The notes beneath the pieces are model-generated. The model worked only from the letters and a program-made list of their open reading frames with translations. It ran no database searches and was not told where the DNA came from. Of a stretch of 64,000 nucleotides of DNA, positions 35,196 through 46,720 are shown piece after piece. The position numbers and the translations under genes were made by a program. Each line of letters opens with the position of its first letter. Position 1 is the first letter of the stretch. This stretch comes from Benincasa hispida (Eukaryota > Streptophyta > Magnoliopsida > Cucurbitales > Cucurbitaceae), in NCBI RefSeq assembly GCF_009727055.1, contig NC_052358.1:45639325-45703324 (forward strand). The letters are read 5' to 3'.

Positions 35196-36776
35196 CATCT
35201 TTATCCAAATATCTTATCTTATTTTACAAATTAATACAACGTGTAACTCAACTTATTTTATTCTCATACTTAGTTTCAATATAAGTTACAATATCTTTTA
35301 CATGAATGTTTTTTTAATACGTTTCTAAAACTATTTTGCAAGCTAATAAAATATTTTTACATTTACTTTAATTCATTTCAATCTTACGTAGAGCCGTAGA
35401 GGACAACTTCAGAGGTTCCATTTTGCTCACATTTTCCTCTTTTTGTTTTACTTTCTTCATCCTTCAATTTATGTTAAATTAGGATTGACAAAAATCTCCG
35501 TAATATCAAATTTTGAAGTGAAAAATCACCAATTTGATCGAAAATGAGGGTAAATTGGAGATACAAATGGACGGGGACATCCCCAAATATATATATATAT
35601 TAATATTATATATATATAAACAATAGTTAAGATACTATTTTTTTAAAATTTCATCTCATAATATAATTAATTTTAAATTTTTATTAATTTAAAATAAAAA
35701 GTCTAATATTTTTTAATTATTAATTTAAAAAATAAATAATAATTAAAAATATAGATATAAACAAAGAATTATTCCCTAAGAGGACCCGATCCCCGAATGG
35801 GATTCTCCAACCTCGATCCCGACTCTTCAAAATGAGAAATGAGACGGAGACCGAGATTACAAATCCCTATCACAGGAACAAGAATGAGAGTGCATCCCTG
35901 ATCCTGCCCCACCCTGAATCAGTTACATTCTACTTTTACATTTTACCTTTCACTTATTAAGAAAGGATTGTTTGCAACTTGTGAATTCATCTTGCACTCC
36001 AATTTTCTAGCTAGATCATTTAGTTGGTCATTTTGGAAAATTAATGCCGTGTACTTGGTCAAAAAAAAAAAAAGAGAAAAAAAAAAGACCGAATTTCTTT
36101 GGGGAAAAAACCAATTCCAACCAAGTTGAAGAGAAAACGAGCCGGTTTTCTTCAATTCGACCGGTTCCAGCCGTTCAGATCAGTTTTCCGACTACCTCTG
36201 CTTACCCCTAATGTAAGGGTAACATGAGGCTTATATTGAGTTGCAAAAAAAAATGTACAAAGGATTGAATATACTCAAATGTTTTGATGTTTTGTTGATT
36301 ATTACTGTTCGAAAGAACACAAACAAAATCAAGACACGGTTCTCCTCAACTAAAGAAGATTGAAGAACTGAGATGTTGATGATCTATGTTATCAAAGCAC
36401 TTTACAACATCTGACTCGATGATGAGTTTATCAACCAGACCCAACGCTGAACGTAAGAAAGGAATAGGACCTCGACCTTTCTTAATCCCCTATCAGTCAG
36501 ATTAAGGCAACAAAATCTCTTCAAAAACAATATTCAATAACTGAATGAAGAGACCCATCTTGCACTCATCTTCTTAGCAAAATGATTTGACAAAGTTCCG
36601 GCTAATAATATGCCAATAAAAAAACAAGGAGAAAATGGTAGTCTTGAGTGGCGTAAACCAAATTGAAATCAAGATTCATCAAGCAGGGTAATCGAAACAA
36701 GATTCACCACAAACAAGCAAGCAAGATTTTTCAACCAAGACACAACCAATGAGTTGAGCTTTCACAAACGTATACA

Positions 36777-37019
36777 CTAAACATTCAATTCCATCTCAAG
36801 TTTCACAGAACTATTTCCACAAATTGAAACGAAATTTACACAAACAAACAACAAAATCAATAAGAAACCACTTGTCCAAAACTCTAACACGGATGAAGAT
36901 AGACCTGCAAAATGAGGGAAGCGATCACGAGAACAGAGAGAGATCAGAGCAGAAAGAGTCGTTTGAAGATGCTGTACGGGTGAGGAAGATGAGCCTCCAG
37001 TAGAGAGAGGAACTTCCAA
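36777..37019 (-). CDS. Possible short open frame, unrecognised
   Basis: 80 codons starting MEVPLSTGGSSSS, with a hydrophobic run (FLLILLFVCVNFV) near residues 52-64. Codon composition is less AT-driven than its surroundings, which is the only reason to list it. Within it 'TTTTGCAGGTCT' could be a splice site, so the true product, if any, may differ. No downstream exon was recognised and no family is known to me. It may be chance or a relic first exon. Confidence 0.2.
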   Translation of the reverse strand: MEVPLSTGGSSSSPVQHLQTTLSALISLCSRDRFPHFAGLSSSVLEFWTSGFLLILLFVCVNFVSICGNSSVKLEMELNV

Positions 37020-37240
37020 CCAAGAGAAAAGAAATGAAATATAGGGACAAATTTGGTATTTCCACTACTGAAGAAGAAAATGAGGGTAAATTATAGAAGT
37101 GATTTCCAATCCATCACCCCAACAAAAAATCACCTACCAACTAATACTTCACAAATCAAATTTAAATGATTTTAGATTTTTCTAAAATATCTTTTGTCCC
37201 TTTGCCAAATGTCATCATTTAAATAGCAAAGGCAATGACA

Positions 37241-37282
37241 AGTAATATTACCATGCCAATTTTTGGCATGGTCAATATTACT
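37241..37282. repeat. Near-perfect 19-bp inverted repeat (hairpin)
   Basis: AGTAATATTACCATGCCAA (37241-37259) faces its inverse (37263-37282) with one bulged base and a three-base spacer. It could be the centre of a small MITE. There is no sign of a miRNA gene beyond the fold. Confidence 0.7.
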
Positions 37283-37520
37283 CCTGAACATACTCTTAGT
37301 GATTTAGCCAAAAGAGAAATCCTTGTTGGTTCCTATTGAACCATTTTTTTGTGCATAATCCACATGGTGTCACAAGTAAAAGAAGGTAACTTGCAAATGC
37401 TTGGGTATCCAGCGCTTAAATATCTATATAATATTATACATATTCAATGATTGTTTTATCAAAAATATTTCTCCTAGCTCTACATATTCATGTTGCTAAG
37501 CATGAATATCCTCGCCTATG

Positions 37521-38760
37521 CTAACTTGAGCTACTAGTACTTGTCTCCTTCGCGGCTGCCTCTTCGTCGAGCTTCTTTTTCCAGTATTCATCAAGAGGTG
37601 GCCCAAATATTGCTTTCCCAGAAACAACTCCAATGCTGCAACATTTATATTACAGTCTAATCAACTGCTCAAGTAATTTACCATTCAGAAACAATGTTCT
37701 ACTTTTAACCCAAAACACATCGAGAGCTTAAAAATATTATGCCAAATTTCCAAGAATAAATCCAACTTCTGTTCTACTTAAATGGAACACAGGACTTATC
37801 ACCAAACTGGAAAACAATATGAATTCATAAACTAATGCTACAACCTATAGAAAGTCAATTGTGATTCCGTGAACAGAAACTTTCTGTGTAAAAAGTATGC
37901 AAATAAAACTTTTCCTTGTTTTCCAGCCTTCATAAACAACTGCATTAACAAAACTTTGGTTCCTGATACATTGTACTTATATAAGTGAAGGAAACAATAA
38001 ACCATACGTAGTCTAGGCTGAAGGAATTTAGAAATCTTCCCTAAATAAACCAAGAACTTCAAATCTTTTGGTATTCTTTCATTTTTGCGACCATCATAGG
38101 TTGGCTTAATGACACATAGAGGAACATGATCTTGATAAAGGGATAAAAGGTCATGAGTCTACCTAGGATTTAATATCTAGGAATTTTTGAGATATCCGAA
38201 TATTGTAGGGTCATGTGGGTTGTACCATGAAATTAGTTGAGGTGCAGGTAAAGCTGGCCAAACATTCTTCAGTTTTTGCACAAATTATTAGATTAAAAAA
38301 ATGAAATTCTTATAATCATCCTTCAACAGATAGAGAAGCTAGCTGAAACCTAAAATCCAAAATGCAACAATGGGAAAAACAAGATTTGACAAGGAAGATA
38401 ACAAAATTATTGAATAAACAATGCTGAAAGACTGTCCTGCCACTTAGTTACAGCAAAACTTCTAGAAGCGTTTTGGGTTTCTCTCAAGCATCAATTAATT
38501 TGATTACCAATTACCAAAAGGACATCTCACCATCCTTCCTGATTCAAGGAAAGAAATAGCAAGTAAACAAAGTTATAAATCAAATTTCATATTCGATCAA
38601 TGATAGATAGCGATTCGAACATCAAAATCCTGAAGATTACAGTCTCTAATTGATTGATTACTTCAAAAAGGGTAAAGGAATGGATGTAAGTTGGGAAGAA
38701 AACTTACATGACAGCACCAATTACCATGGGAAAGGAGAGGAACCTGCTTCGACCCAACAT
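37521..38760 (-). CDS. Small conserved-looking membrane protein, 55 residues
   Basis: Two exons on the minus strand, 38760-38708 and 37635-37521, around a 1072-bp GT-AG intron; the joined frame is exactly 56 codons including the stop. It starts MLGRSRFLSFPM and runs through a hydrophobic segment (residues about 10-24, then VVSGK). It continues with AIFGPPLDEYWKKK and a charged Glu/Lys/Ala tail ending in Thr and Ser. This is the layout of a single-pass organelle or endomembrane protein with a short soluble tail. I believe similar proteins are widespread in plants but cannot name the family or give a function. The splice sites are good (GTAAGT donor, TGCAG acceptor). It lies apart from the other two genes, and a MITE sits 250 bp upstream. 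Confidence 0.72.
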
Positions 38761-39942
38761 TCTGAATCAAAATTAGTAAATTGGAGATCTCTTTAGCTTG
38801 ATCTCGCTCTGCTTCTCAAGGATTACGGGTCGAGTGTTACTCGTTTCTTCGGAGCGAGGATTCTGCCGTTCCCTTATATTTGAGAGATAAAAATGAGTTT
38901 TTTTGTTTTTTTGTTTTTTTTTTTTAAGATCCGTACGTGGATTAGACTTCATACATTTGCGATTTATTAATTACTTGGATTTTACGAATAGGACATCTTT
39001 AAAAGTTTAAGGAGCGTTTGGCGCGCAATGTTAGGTTGATAATTATTATAAGAGAAGGGTAATTGTGAGAGTTAATGCGAATAACCAGTGAAAATGTGAG
39101 TTAATGCGAATAATGAGATAATAAACTTTTTTAATTATTGGTGAACCAAACGGTGAGGGAGTTTTTTTACCCACCCAACTCAACCCAATTTGGAAGACCA
39201 AACACCCTCTTAAATAAAAAAAAACTCATCAAAATTATCCTTCAATTTTATATCTATTTCCACTTTAAATTTTCATGTTGAAATGAAATTCCAAGTCAGC
39301 AGTTGAGCTAAGTTTTTCTTTAGCTCTTTAAACCTTCAACTATTTAAAAGTCAACTATAAAGTAATATTTGATAGATGTTTAAATTTTAGAAAAAAATAT
39401 ATTTTTGTTCCCTGGTTTAAAGATGGAATGAGAGTGTTGCTCTAAGATTTTTCATTGAGATAGTGAATTTGATTGGATTTGGCTAAGGCATAATGTAACT
39501 TTTATGTCCATAGACTACCTTATGTCCTCATCAGATAGCTAGTCACACTGTGAGATATATATATTTTTTTCCTTTTGTTATGAAATCAACAATCAAAGGA
39601 AAACATAAAGAAAAAATGGTAGACAAATCAACATAGAGATTTAAGTAGTTCACTAATGGGGTATTAATTACATTCACAGGTAAAGAGAGAAATTAGAATT
39701 TATTAGAGAGAAAATATCAAATACCATAAATTGTAGAGACATATGTAGACATGGTGAAAATTTTCCATTGAAATTTATAAATTTCAATAGTGGAAAATTT
39801 TGTTTTTCCTCCAATTTTGACAAAGTTTTGAGATTTCGAGAAAATTTCTAAATTTTGATGTAAACTTTGAAACATTTTTCTTTTTTTTTTTCCCCCAATT
39901 TTGATGAATTTTTTAAATTTCAAGAAAACTTCCACTTTCTAT
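38761..39942. other. Intergenic region upstream of the small gene
   Basis: It holds a Tourist-like MITE (39011-39210) and a dispersed AT-rich repeat at 39755-39860 related to 25650-25765. No coding frame is supported. Confidence 0.5.
39011..39210. mobile_element. Tourist-like MITE (PIF/Harbinger type)
   Basis: Exactly 200 bp between TAA (39008-39010) and TAA (39211-39213), the three-base target typical of PIF/Harbinger. The ends GGAGCGTTTGG and AGAGGGTGTTTGG (inverted right end) match imperfectly. It has no coding capacity. Confidence 0.65.
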
Positions 39943-42604
39943 GTCCGTTTGGACAAATTTTAGGACAAAAAGTTCGTGCAAGAAAATTGACGTCCCGGAC
40001 ACCTGGTCGGGACCTGAAGCGTTAAGGCACAAAAACGCTCAAAACGTGAAATCCCTCTACAATGCCTTCTAGCTAGATGTCATAAATCATCTGGACCCAT
40101 TTTGGGGCAAAACAAAAGTGGCATGGATTCATAGGTTTACGATTTTTGGTTTTTGGGTCACGGTTCTAAAATGATAGTTTCGTGCTCAAAATGAGCTTTG
40201 TTTACAAAATCCTCTGGAGGCAGGTGTTTTCCTAAAGTTCTGACCCACTATGTTCGTTTTGGGAAAATTAAATTCTGGGATAGAAAGTTTGCACAAGAAA
40301 ATTGACGTCCCTAGTACCTTGGTCGGGACCAGAAGCCAGTGGGGCACGAAAAGAACCCGGAATGAGAAATCCCTTTGAGATGCCTTTTGGTTAGATGCCC
40401 TAAATCATCTGGACCTATTTCAGGGGCAAAAAAAATGCACGAATTTATGGGTTTAGGTTTTCGATTTCTAAGTCACGATACTGGGCGAGGGTTTCGTACT
40501 AGAAATGAACTCTGTTTGCAAAATCCTTTGGAGGTAGGTGTTTTACTAAGGTTCCAACCCCCTGTGTCCATTTCGAGTAAATTCTTGGGTAGAAAGTATG
40601 CACATGAAAATTGATTTCCCGAGCACCCCGGTTAGGAGAAGAAGCCGTTAGGGCGTGAAAAGCACCTGTAACGATAAATCCCTCTGCAATGCCTTCCAAC
40701 TAGATGTCCTAGATCATCTGGACCCATTTCATGAGTAAAATAAAAGTGACATGGAAGCATGGATTTAGGGTATCCGATTTTTGGGTCACGGTTCCGGACG
40801 AGGGTTCCATTTTTTAAATGAGCTCTGTTCATAAAAATCCTCCTGAGGCAAGTGTTTTCTTAAGGTTCTAACCCACTATGTTCGTTTTGAGTAAATTCTG
40901 GGACAGAAAGTTCGCGCACGAAAATTGACGTTCTAGGCACCCCGTTCAGAACCAAAAACCGACAGGGCACGAAAAGTGCTCATAATGAGAAATCCCTATG
41001 CAACGCCTTCCAGCTTGATGTCATGGATCATCTGGACCCATTTCAACAACCAAATATAAGTGGCAAAAATTCGTGAAATTAGGGTTTTCAGTTTCTAGGT
41101 CACAGTTCCGGGACGAGGGTTTCGTGCTTGAAATGTGCTTCATTCGCAAAATCCTCTAGAGAAAGGGGTTTTCCTAAGGTCCCGACCCACTATGTCCATT
41201 TCGAAAAAATTTCGAGATAGAAAATTTGCACACAAAAATTGACGTGTTTGGCACCTCGGTCGGGACCAGAAGTCATTAGGGAACAAAAACCGCCTGAAAA
41301 TGAGAAATGCCTTTGCAATGCCTTCTAAAGAGATGTTTTGGATCATCTTGATCCATTTCGGCGGGGGAAAAAATGGCATGGATTCGTGGGTTTAGGGTTT
41401 CCAGTTTCTGGGTCACGGCTCTAGGACGAGAGTTTCGTGCTTGAAATGAGCTTCATTCGCAAAATCCTCTAGAGGAAGGTGTTTTCCTAAGGTTCTAATC
41501 CACTTTGTCCATTTCGAGAAAATTCCAGGACAAAAATTTTACGCACGAAAATTGATGTCCTGGCACCTCGGTCGGACCAGAAGCCGTTAAGGCACAAAAA
41601 GCAGTCAGAACGAGAAATCCCTCTACAACACCTTCTAGCTAGATGTTTTGAATCATTTAAACCCATTTTGGCAACAAAAAAAAAAGTGGCACGGATTCGT
41701 GAAATTAGGATTTTCGGTTTCTAGGTCACGGTTCGAGGATGAGGGTTTTATGTTCAAAATGAGCTCCGTTCGCAAAATCCTTTAGAGGAAGGTATTTTCT
41801 TAAGGTTCCAACCCACTGTGCCCATTTCGAGAAAATTCCATGACAGAAAGTTCGTGCATGAAAATTGACGTCCTGGGCACCCCGATCGAGACTAGAAGTC
41901 GATAGGGCCTGAAAGGCACCCGTAACGAGAAATCCATCAACAATGCCTTCTAGCTAGATGCCCTGGATAATATGGACACATTTTAGGGGCAAAAAAAAAA
42001 AGTGGTACGAATTCATGGGTTTAAGGTTTTCGATTTTTTGGTCATGGTTCCCCGACGAGGGTTTTGTGCTCGAAATGAGCTCTGTTCACAAAATTCTCCA
42101 GAGGTAGGTGTTTTCCTAAGTTTCAAACCCACTATGTCCGTTTCATGCAAATTTTGAGACAAAAAGTGCGTGGTAGAAAATTGGTGTTCTAGGTACCCCG
42201 CCTGGGACAGGAAGCCATTAGGGCACAAAAAGCGCCCGAAACGAGAAATCCCTCTACAACGCCTTCTAGCTAGATGCTCTACATCATCTAAACCCATTTT
42301 GGGGCCAAAAATAAAGTAGCACAGGTTTGTGGATTTAAGGTTCTTGGTTTCTGGGTCATGGTTTCGAGACGAGGGTTCGTGCTCAAAATGAGCTCCTTTC
42401 GACAAATCCTACAAAGGAAGTCGTTTTCCTAAGGTTCTGACCCACTTTGTCCGTTTTGAGCTAATTAAAGGATAGAAAGTTCGTACACAAAAATTGACAT
42501 CCCAGGCACCCTGGTCAGAACCAAAAGTTGTTAGGACACGAAAAGCGCTTGCACGAGAAATCCCTCTGTAGCACCTTCTAGCTAGATGCCCTAGACCATC
42601 TAAC
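39943..42604. repeat. Tandem array of about 314-bp monomers
   Basis: The landmark 'TGTCCRTTTYG' recurs at about 39943, 40251, 40565, 40879, 41193, 41506, 41819, 42135 and 42449, so spacing is 308-316 bases and mostly 313-314. That makes eight full monomers and a partial ninth, cut at 42604 by an LTR. Each carries 'AAAATTGACGTCC', 'GCACCCCGGTCGGGACC', 'GAGAAATCCCTCTRCAA', 'TCTGGACCCATTT' and 'GTCACGGTTC' in the same order. Copies differ by roughly 10-20 percent. Minus-strand open frames (up to 130 codons) span monomers and are not genes. It could be a satellite or the remains of a tandemly repeated transposon part. Confidence 0.92.
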
Positions 42605-43306
42605 TGTTGGGATTGGTGTCCTAATTCTCCAGGAGTCTCGTAGTTTGTAAACTATACACATTGTTATGAATAAAATAAGAGTTATTTTATTTGGCATGTA
42701 AACTTAAGCATGTATATGAGATATACAAGTGGATCATGCCTTAAGTGATAACCTAAAAAGGTCTGAGTATAAGGAATAAGGAGGGATACCTGATCCTTGT
42801 GATACTACGGATACGGCCCGCTTTGTAGAGGTTTACAAGTGTTGTGAACTACTACAGATGATAGATCCTGACCATTCATGTGGAGACATGCGAGCAGGGG
42901 TGTCCTATACAAAGAGTTTGTATAAGGACGGACCACGAGATGATTCGTCTCTTTATATAACGCCGCTGATACTTGAGACTTACATCTCACTTAAGCGACC
43001 ATAGTTGACATGACCTCAATCCTGAGTGTTTTGAGAACTCCTACCTTTGAGGGCGGTCCTTTGATTAGTATGGGTGAGAGTGGCTAGATTTCCAACTCAA
43101 CATGCCTACCTTTTTGGAGATTTGTCTGATATGGGAGCTGGGAACTCAGTTACACAATATGGAATTCACTCCTTCCCTAAAGCAAGGACAAGTAGATAGA
43201 TTGCTCCCTTAAGGGCTGATTTCGGGTCTTGAACATAGTGGGCACAACTTTTCTTTGGAAGAGAGGACTTAGTCATAGTAGGACTATGACTTATGTTCAT
43301 TAGAGG
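42605..43306 (+). mobile_element. 5' part of a copia-type LTR inserted in the tandem array
   Basis: It starts TGTTGGGATTGGTGTCC at 42605 and matches the reverse complement of about 56871-57548. It stops near 43306 (...CATTAGAGG), about 700 bases in, where it meets opposite-strand leader sequence of the same family. The conserved hairpin is at 42906-42924. Confidence 0.75.
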
Positions 43307-43309
43307 GTT

Positions 43310-44827
43310 CGTTTAATGCGTAGAGCAAACACTTTACCCCATCATTTAGTATTGCTAAACAATCGTTTAGTAAATACTACACGATCGCATAGAAAAATCT
43401 ACATGATCATTTAGCCAAATCCCAACGATCGTTTACCTGAGGCTACAAGATACAACCAACTCTTGGCCTTCTTCCTCACTGAGAACTGCATCTCCATGCT
43501 TCGAAACTTCATCACGAACGACTCGATAAACTCAAACACTTTGAATTACAGACTTGATTGCTTGTTAATTAAGTTGAAAAACATAGGGGCCCTTACAAAT
43601 TAACACTTTGTAATTGATAGAAAGCTTTAAACAGAGGTAAGTAACCCGTAAACATTCATTAACACCATCCACAAACGCATTTAACACTTAAACGCAATGC
43701 AGAAAACCTACCACGACTGTGAAAGAAGTTAAAAAAAACAGAAATGAAATTTGGAATATCAGAATAACTTAGCTCTAATACCAATTGAAGGAAATCAGAC
43801 ATGAGGATTTCCATGAGCAGCGGAATGATCGCTCCAAATTCCATTTGATATTGAACATACACAATTACAGTCCAGAAACGGAAACTAACAGGTCATGCAC
43901 AATTTGAAATTATAGCATGCTTTACAATGAGATCAAAGGATAACAAATACATACCTTTGAAGACTCATTCTTCAAACTCCCTCGATCATGAACGCTCATT
44001 CAATCTCTAAGACAGTAACACACGAACGCTCGAACAAAATGATCGTAACACAGCACGATCAACAGCAAACACGAACTCAACGATCTCCAAGATCACGAAC
44101 CCAACAAATGGCCTCCAAAACTGCGAACTCAGTCGAGTTGAGTGAGGTCACCACCACAATGTCTACCTTGGCATTCTCAGTGTGAGAATCCAGAAGTGTG
44201 GGCTCTGTGTGGACTTGGTTAGAGGAAGAGACCGGAGGAGTAACAATCGTGTAGACGATTGAGTAAGTGGGAGATGACAAGAGTCTATCGTATAGATGAA
44301 TGCTCAATCGTGTAGAATAAGGCAAGCTATCATATAGAATATGCGTGTGATCGTTTAGCTATGACCAGTTGAGTGAACTATCATATAGTGTTACTCCACG
44401 ATCGTTTAGTCTCTCTTTCAGCTATGGTTTAATGAATTCAATTCACTTGACGGCAGCCCGTGAGTGATTTCTGAGAATAGCAACTATTCTAAATTTAGGA
44501 AAACGTTTTTCCTTTTATCTCATGGTTACCATAAAACCACCAATAACCTCCCACTTAATTTGTTATTAGATAAAAAAAAATATATAATTATCCAATAATT
44601 AATACTATTATAAATATATATGATAACCAACTTACCATAGTATATTTATAACCTATAGTTTTAATATTTCATCTTATGAAACATATAAACCATAGTTCTT
44701 TTCCAATTTCATGGTACTTAATGTAAATCTCATTTACATTAATCCTCTACTTGATGTATCTCATACTTCACACTGATCATATCATGTATAATTGAATTTC
44801 TTCTTGTCAATTTGAATAATTCAAATC
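43310..44827 (-). mobile_element. Opposite-strand copia leader end, PBS and LTR part
   Basis: 43310-43771 matches the leader next to the LTR at 55050-55500. 43772-43783 reads, inverted, TGGTATTAGAGC (a PBS with one change). 43786-44827 matches 55517-56560, the 3' half of the LTR. It is cut at 44827 by the plus-strand copia LTR (probable target aaatc, 44823-44827). Words such as ACGATCGTTTAG recur at 43365-43440 and 44230-44410. Confidence 0.75.
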
Positions 44828-46706
44828 TGTTGGGGATGATGCCTTAAACTGTCGTGTCCTGTAGTCTGTAAACACAGTTTTGTACGAACACTTGTGATGT
44901 ATAATATATGATATTTTCTTCACTACTTGTCTTTGAACATTGGACATTTTATTTGCTTTACCATAAACCAATAAGCTAAAATCCCTAGTTGTCATTATGT
45001 GACTTAAGCATGTATGTGGTGACATACAAGTGGATCATGTCTTAAGTGATAACCAAAATGGTCTGTAGTATATGGATATAAGAGGGAAACCTTATCCTGG
45101 TAACGCTACAGATGCGACCCACTTTATGGAATAGTTACAAGTGTTGTGACTTGCTACAGATGGTCTGATCCTGATCATTCATGTGGGAACATGCGCACGG
45201 GGGCATCCTATACAAAGAGTTTGTATAAGACCTGACCACGAAGTGTTAACGTCTCGTTATATAACGCCATTCATGACAGAGACTTCACTTCACTAGGATG
45301 ACCATAGGTAACATGACCTCAATCCTGAGTGAGTTGGGAATTTCTGCCTTTAAGGACGGTCCTTTGATTTGCATGGGTGCGAGTGGCCAGGTCGCCAACT
45401 CAAACCTACCATTTTGGGAATTCGTCTGGTTTGGGATCTGGGAACTCAACTACAAAAGATGGAATTCACTCCTTTTCCGAAGCAAGGGTAAGTAGATAGA
45501 TTGCTTCCTTAAGGGCTGATCCCGAAACTTGAACGATGTGGCGTCACACACCTTCTCATGGCCCAAGAGGTGTCCACACATATTTAACGGATGGTGGATC
45601 TTGTGGCTAAAGAGTTTAGTCAGCTATTCACATACCGTTGGAGCTTCGAGCCATAGGTTCATAAGGTCCCTTTGGTAGCTCAATGGATTCAAGCTGAGAA
45701 TCAGTTTTTGAGTCAATTTGAAATGTTCAAATTGACAAGAGGGAGTTTGATTATATATGATATAATTGAACTGGTTAATTGTATATGATATGATTGACTT
45801 TATGTATGAGATACATTAATTGGAGGAAAATGGATATAAATATGATTTATATCTAGTGGAGAAGAAAATATTATGATTTATATGTGATATTAAACTATAA
45901 GTTAATGAATATAATATGATTATATTCATTTTTATTAATTGGACAATTATGAGATAATTGACCGCCGTTTCTCCGTAACCGTGTGTTAATGGAAGGTTTG
46001 ATTCAGTTTTCGTAACTGAAGAATAAAATGAAAATCATTTTCATTTTGCAAGGTTTTACTACCTATCGCTTAGTAAATTGAGAGACTATATGATAGCTCG
46101 AATTTATTACACGATCGCTTACACATGCGTGCATCTTTCTAAACGATCGCCTACGTTTTTCTAAACGATCGTCTAGCGTCGAGCGTTCTCTAAACGATCG
46201 TCTACACGATCGCAGTCTGTTTCCTAAACAATCATATACCTTCGTCTAAACGATCAAGCACAATCTATACGAGACCTTGCCCTTCTCCCACTTGCTTAGT
46301 CGTGCTATACGATCTTCATTCCTTCTCCCCTCTACCAAATTCCAACAGAGCCCACTCTTCGGATTTTCACACCGAGAATACTGAGGGTTCCAAATGGTGG
46401 TGTCGTCCCCATCTTTGTTCTGTTCGTGTGGAAGCCATTCATGAGTAGACGGTCGGTGGTGTTGGTGAACGATAGCTTGGTCGTTCCAGCGAGAGCGAGA
46501 GGAGTCGTTCCTTGGAGAGAGCGAGATTTGCTGTGAAGAAAAGTTCTTCAATTGGTACGGATCTCTTCTCTTTGTTCTTTATTGTTCTAAGCATGCCGGT
46601 AATTTGTAGTTTAATGCATAACTATTATGTTTGAATGTAAATGTGGAAATTCTATCACAATGTATTTGGAAAGATCCGGAGGTACTCTTGTATAAGAGTT
46701 CCTTCA
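44828..46706 (+). mobile_element. 5' LTR of the main copia element
   Basis: 1879 bp, from TGTTGGGGATGATGCC to ...TAAGAGTTCCTTCA, two bases before a perfect PBS. It contains the conserved hairpin at 45209-45227 (8-bp perfect stem) and a dense array of AAACGATCGTCTA-type words at 46080-46260 near its 3' end. Confidence 0.9.
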
Positions 46707-46708
46707 AT

Positions 46709-46720
46709 TGGTATCAGAGC
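46709..46720 (+). other. Primer-binding site (initiator Met tRNA)
   Basis: TGGTATCAGAGC, a perfect match, followed by TAGGTTCTGATACCCC. Confidence 0.95.

Larger units (their letters stand above)
35196..37520. other. Intergenic region, no supported gene
   Basis: AT-rich, with an (AT)n stretch at 35586-35618. 35570-35600 and 35780-35840 carry 'ggacggggacatcccc' and 'gacccgatccccg', fragments of a GC-rich dispersed repeat. A minus-strand frame at 36777-37019 (80 codons, MEVPLSTGGSSSSPVQHLQT...) could be a first exon or chance. A hairpin lies at 37241-37282. Confidence 0.45.

Noticed and set aside
42013..42405. 130-codon minus-strand frame
   Set aside because: It lies inside the 314-bp tandem array and its text repeats from monomer to monomer, broken at different places.
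39943..42604. CRISPR-like array
   Set aside because: Monomers are about 314 bp with no short identical repeats and unique spacers; this is a plant tandem repeat.
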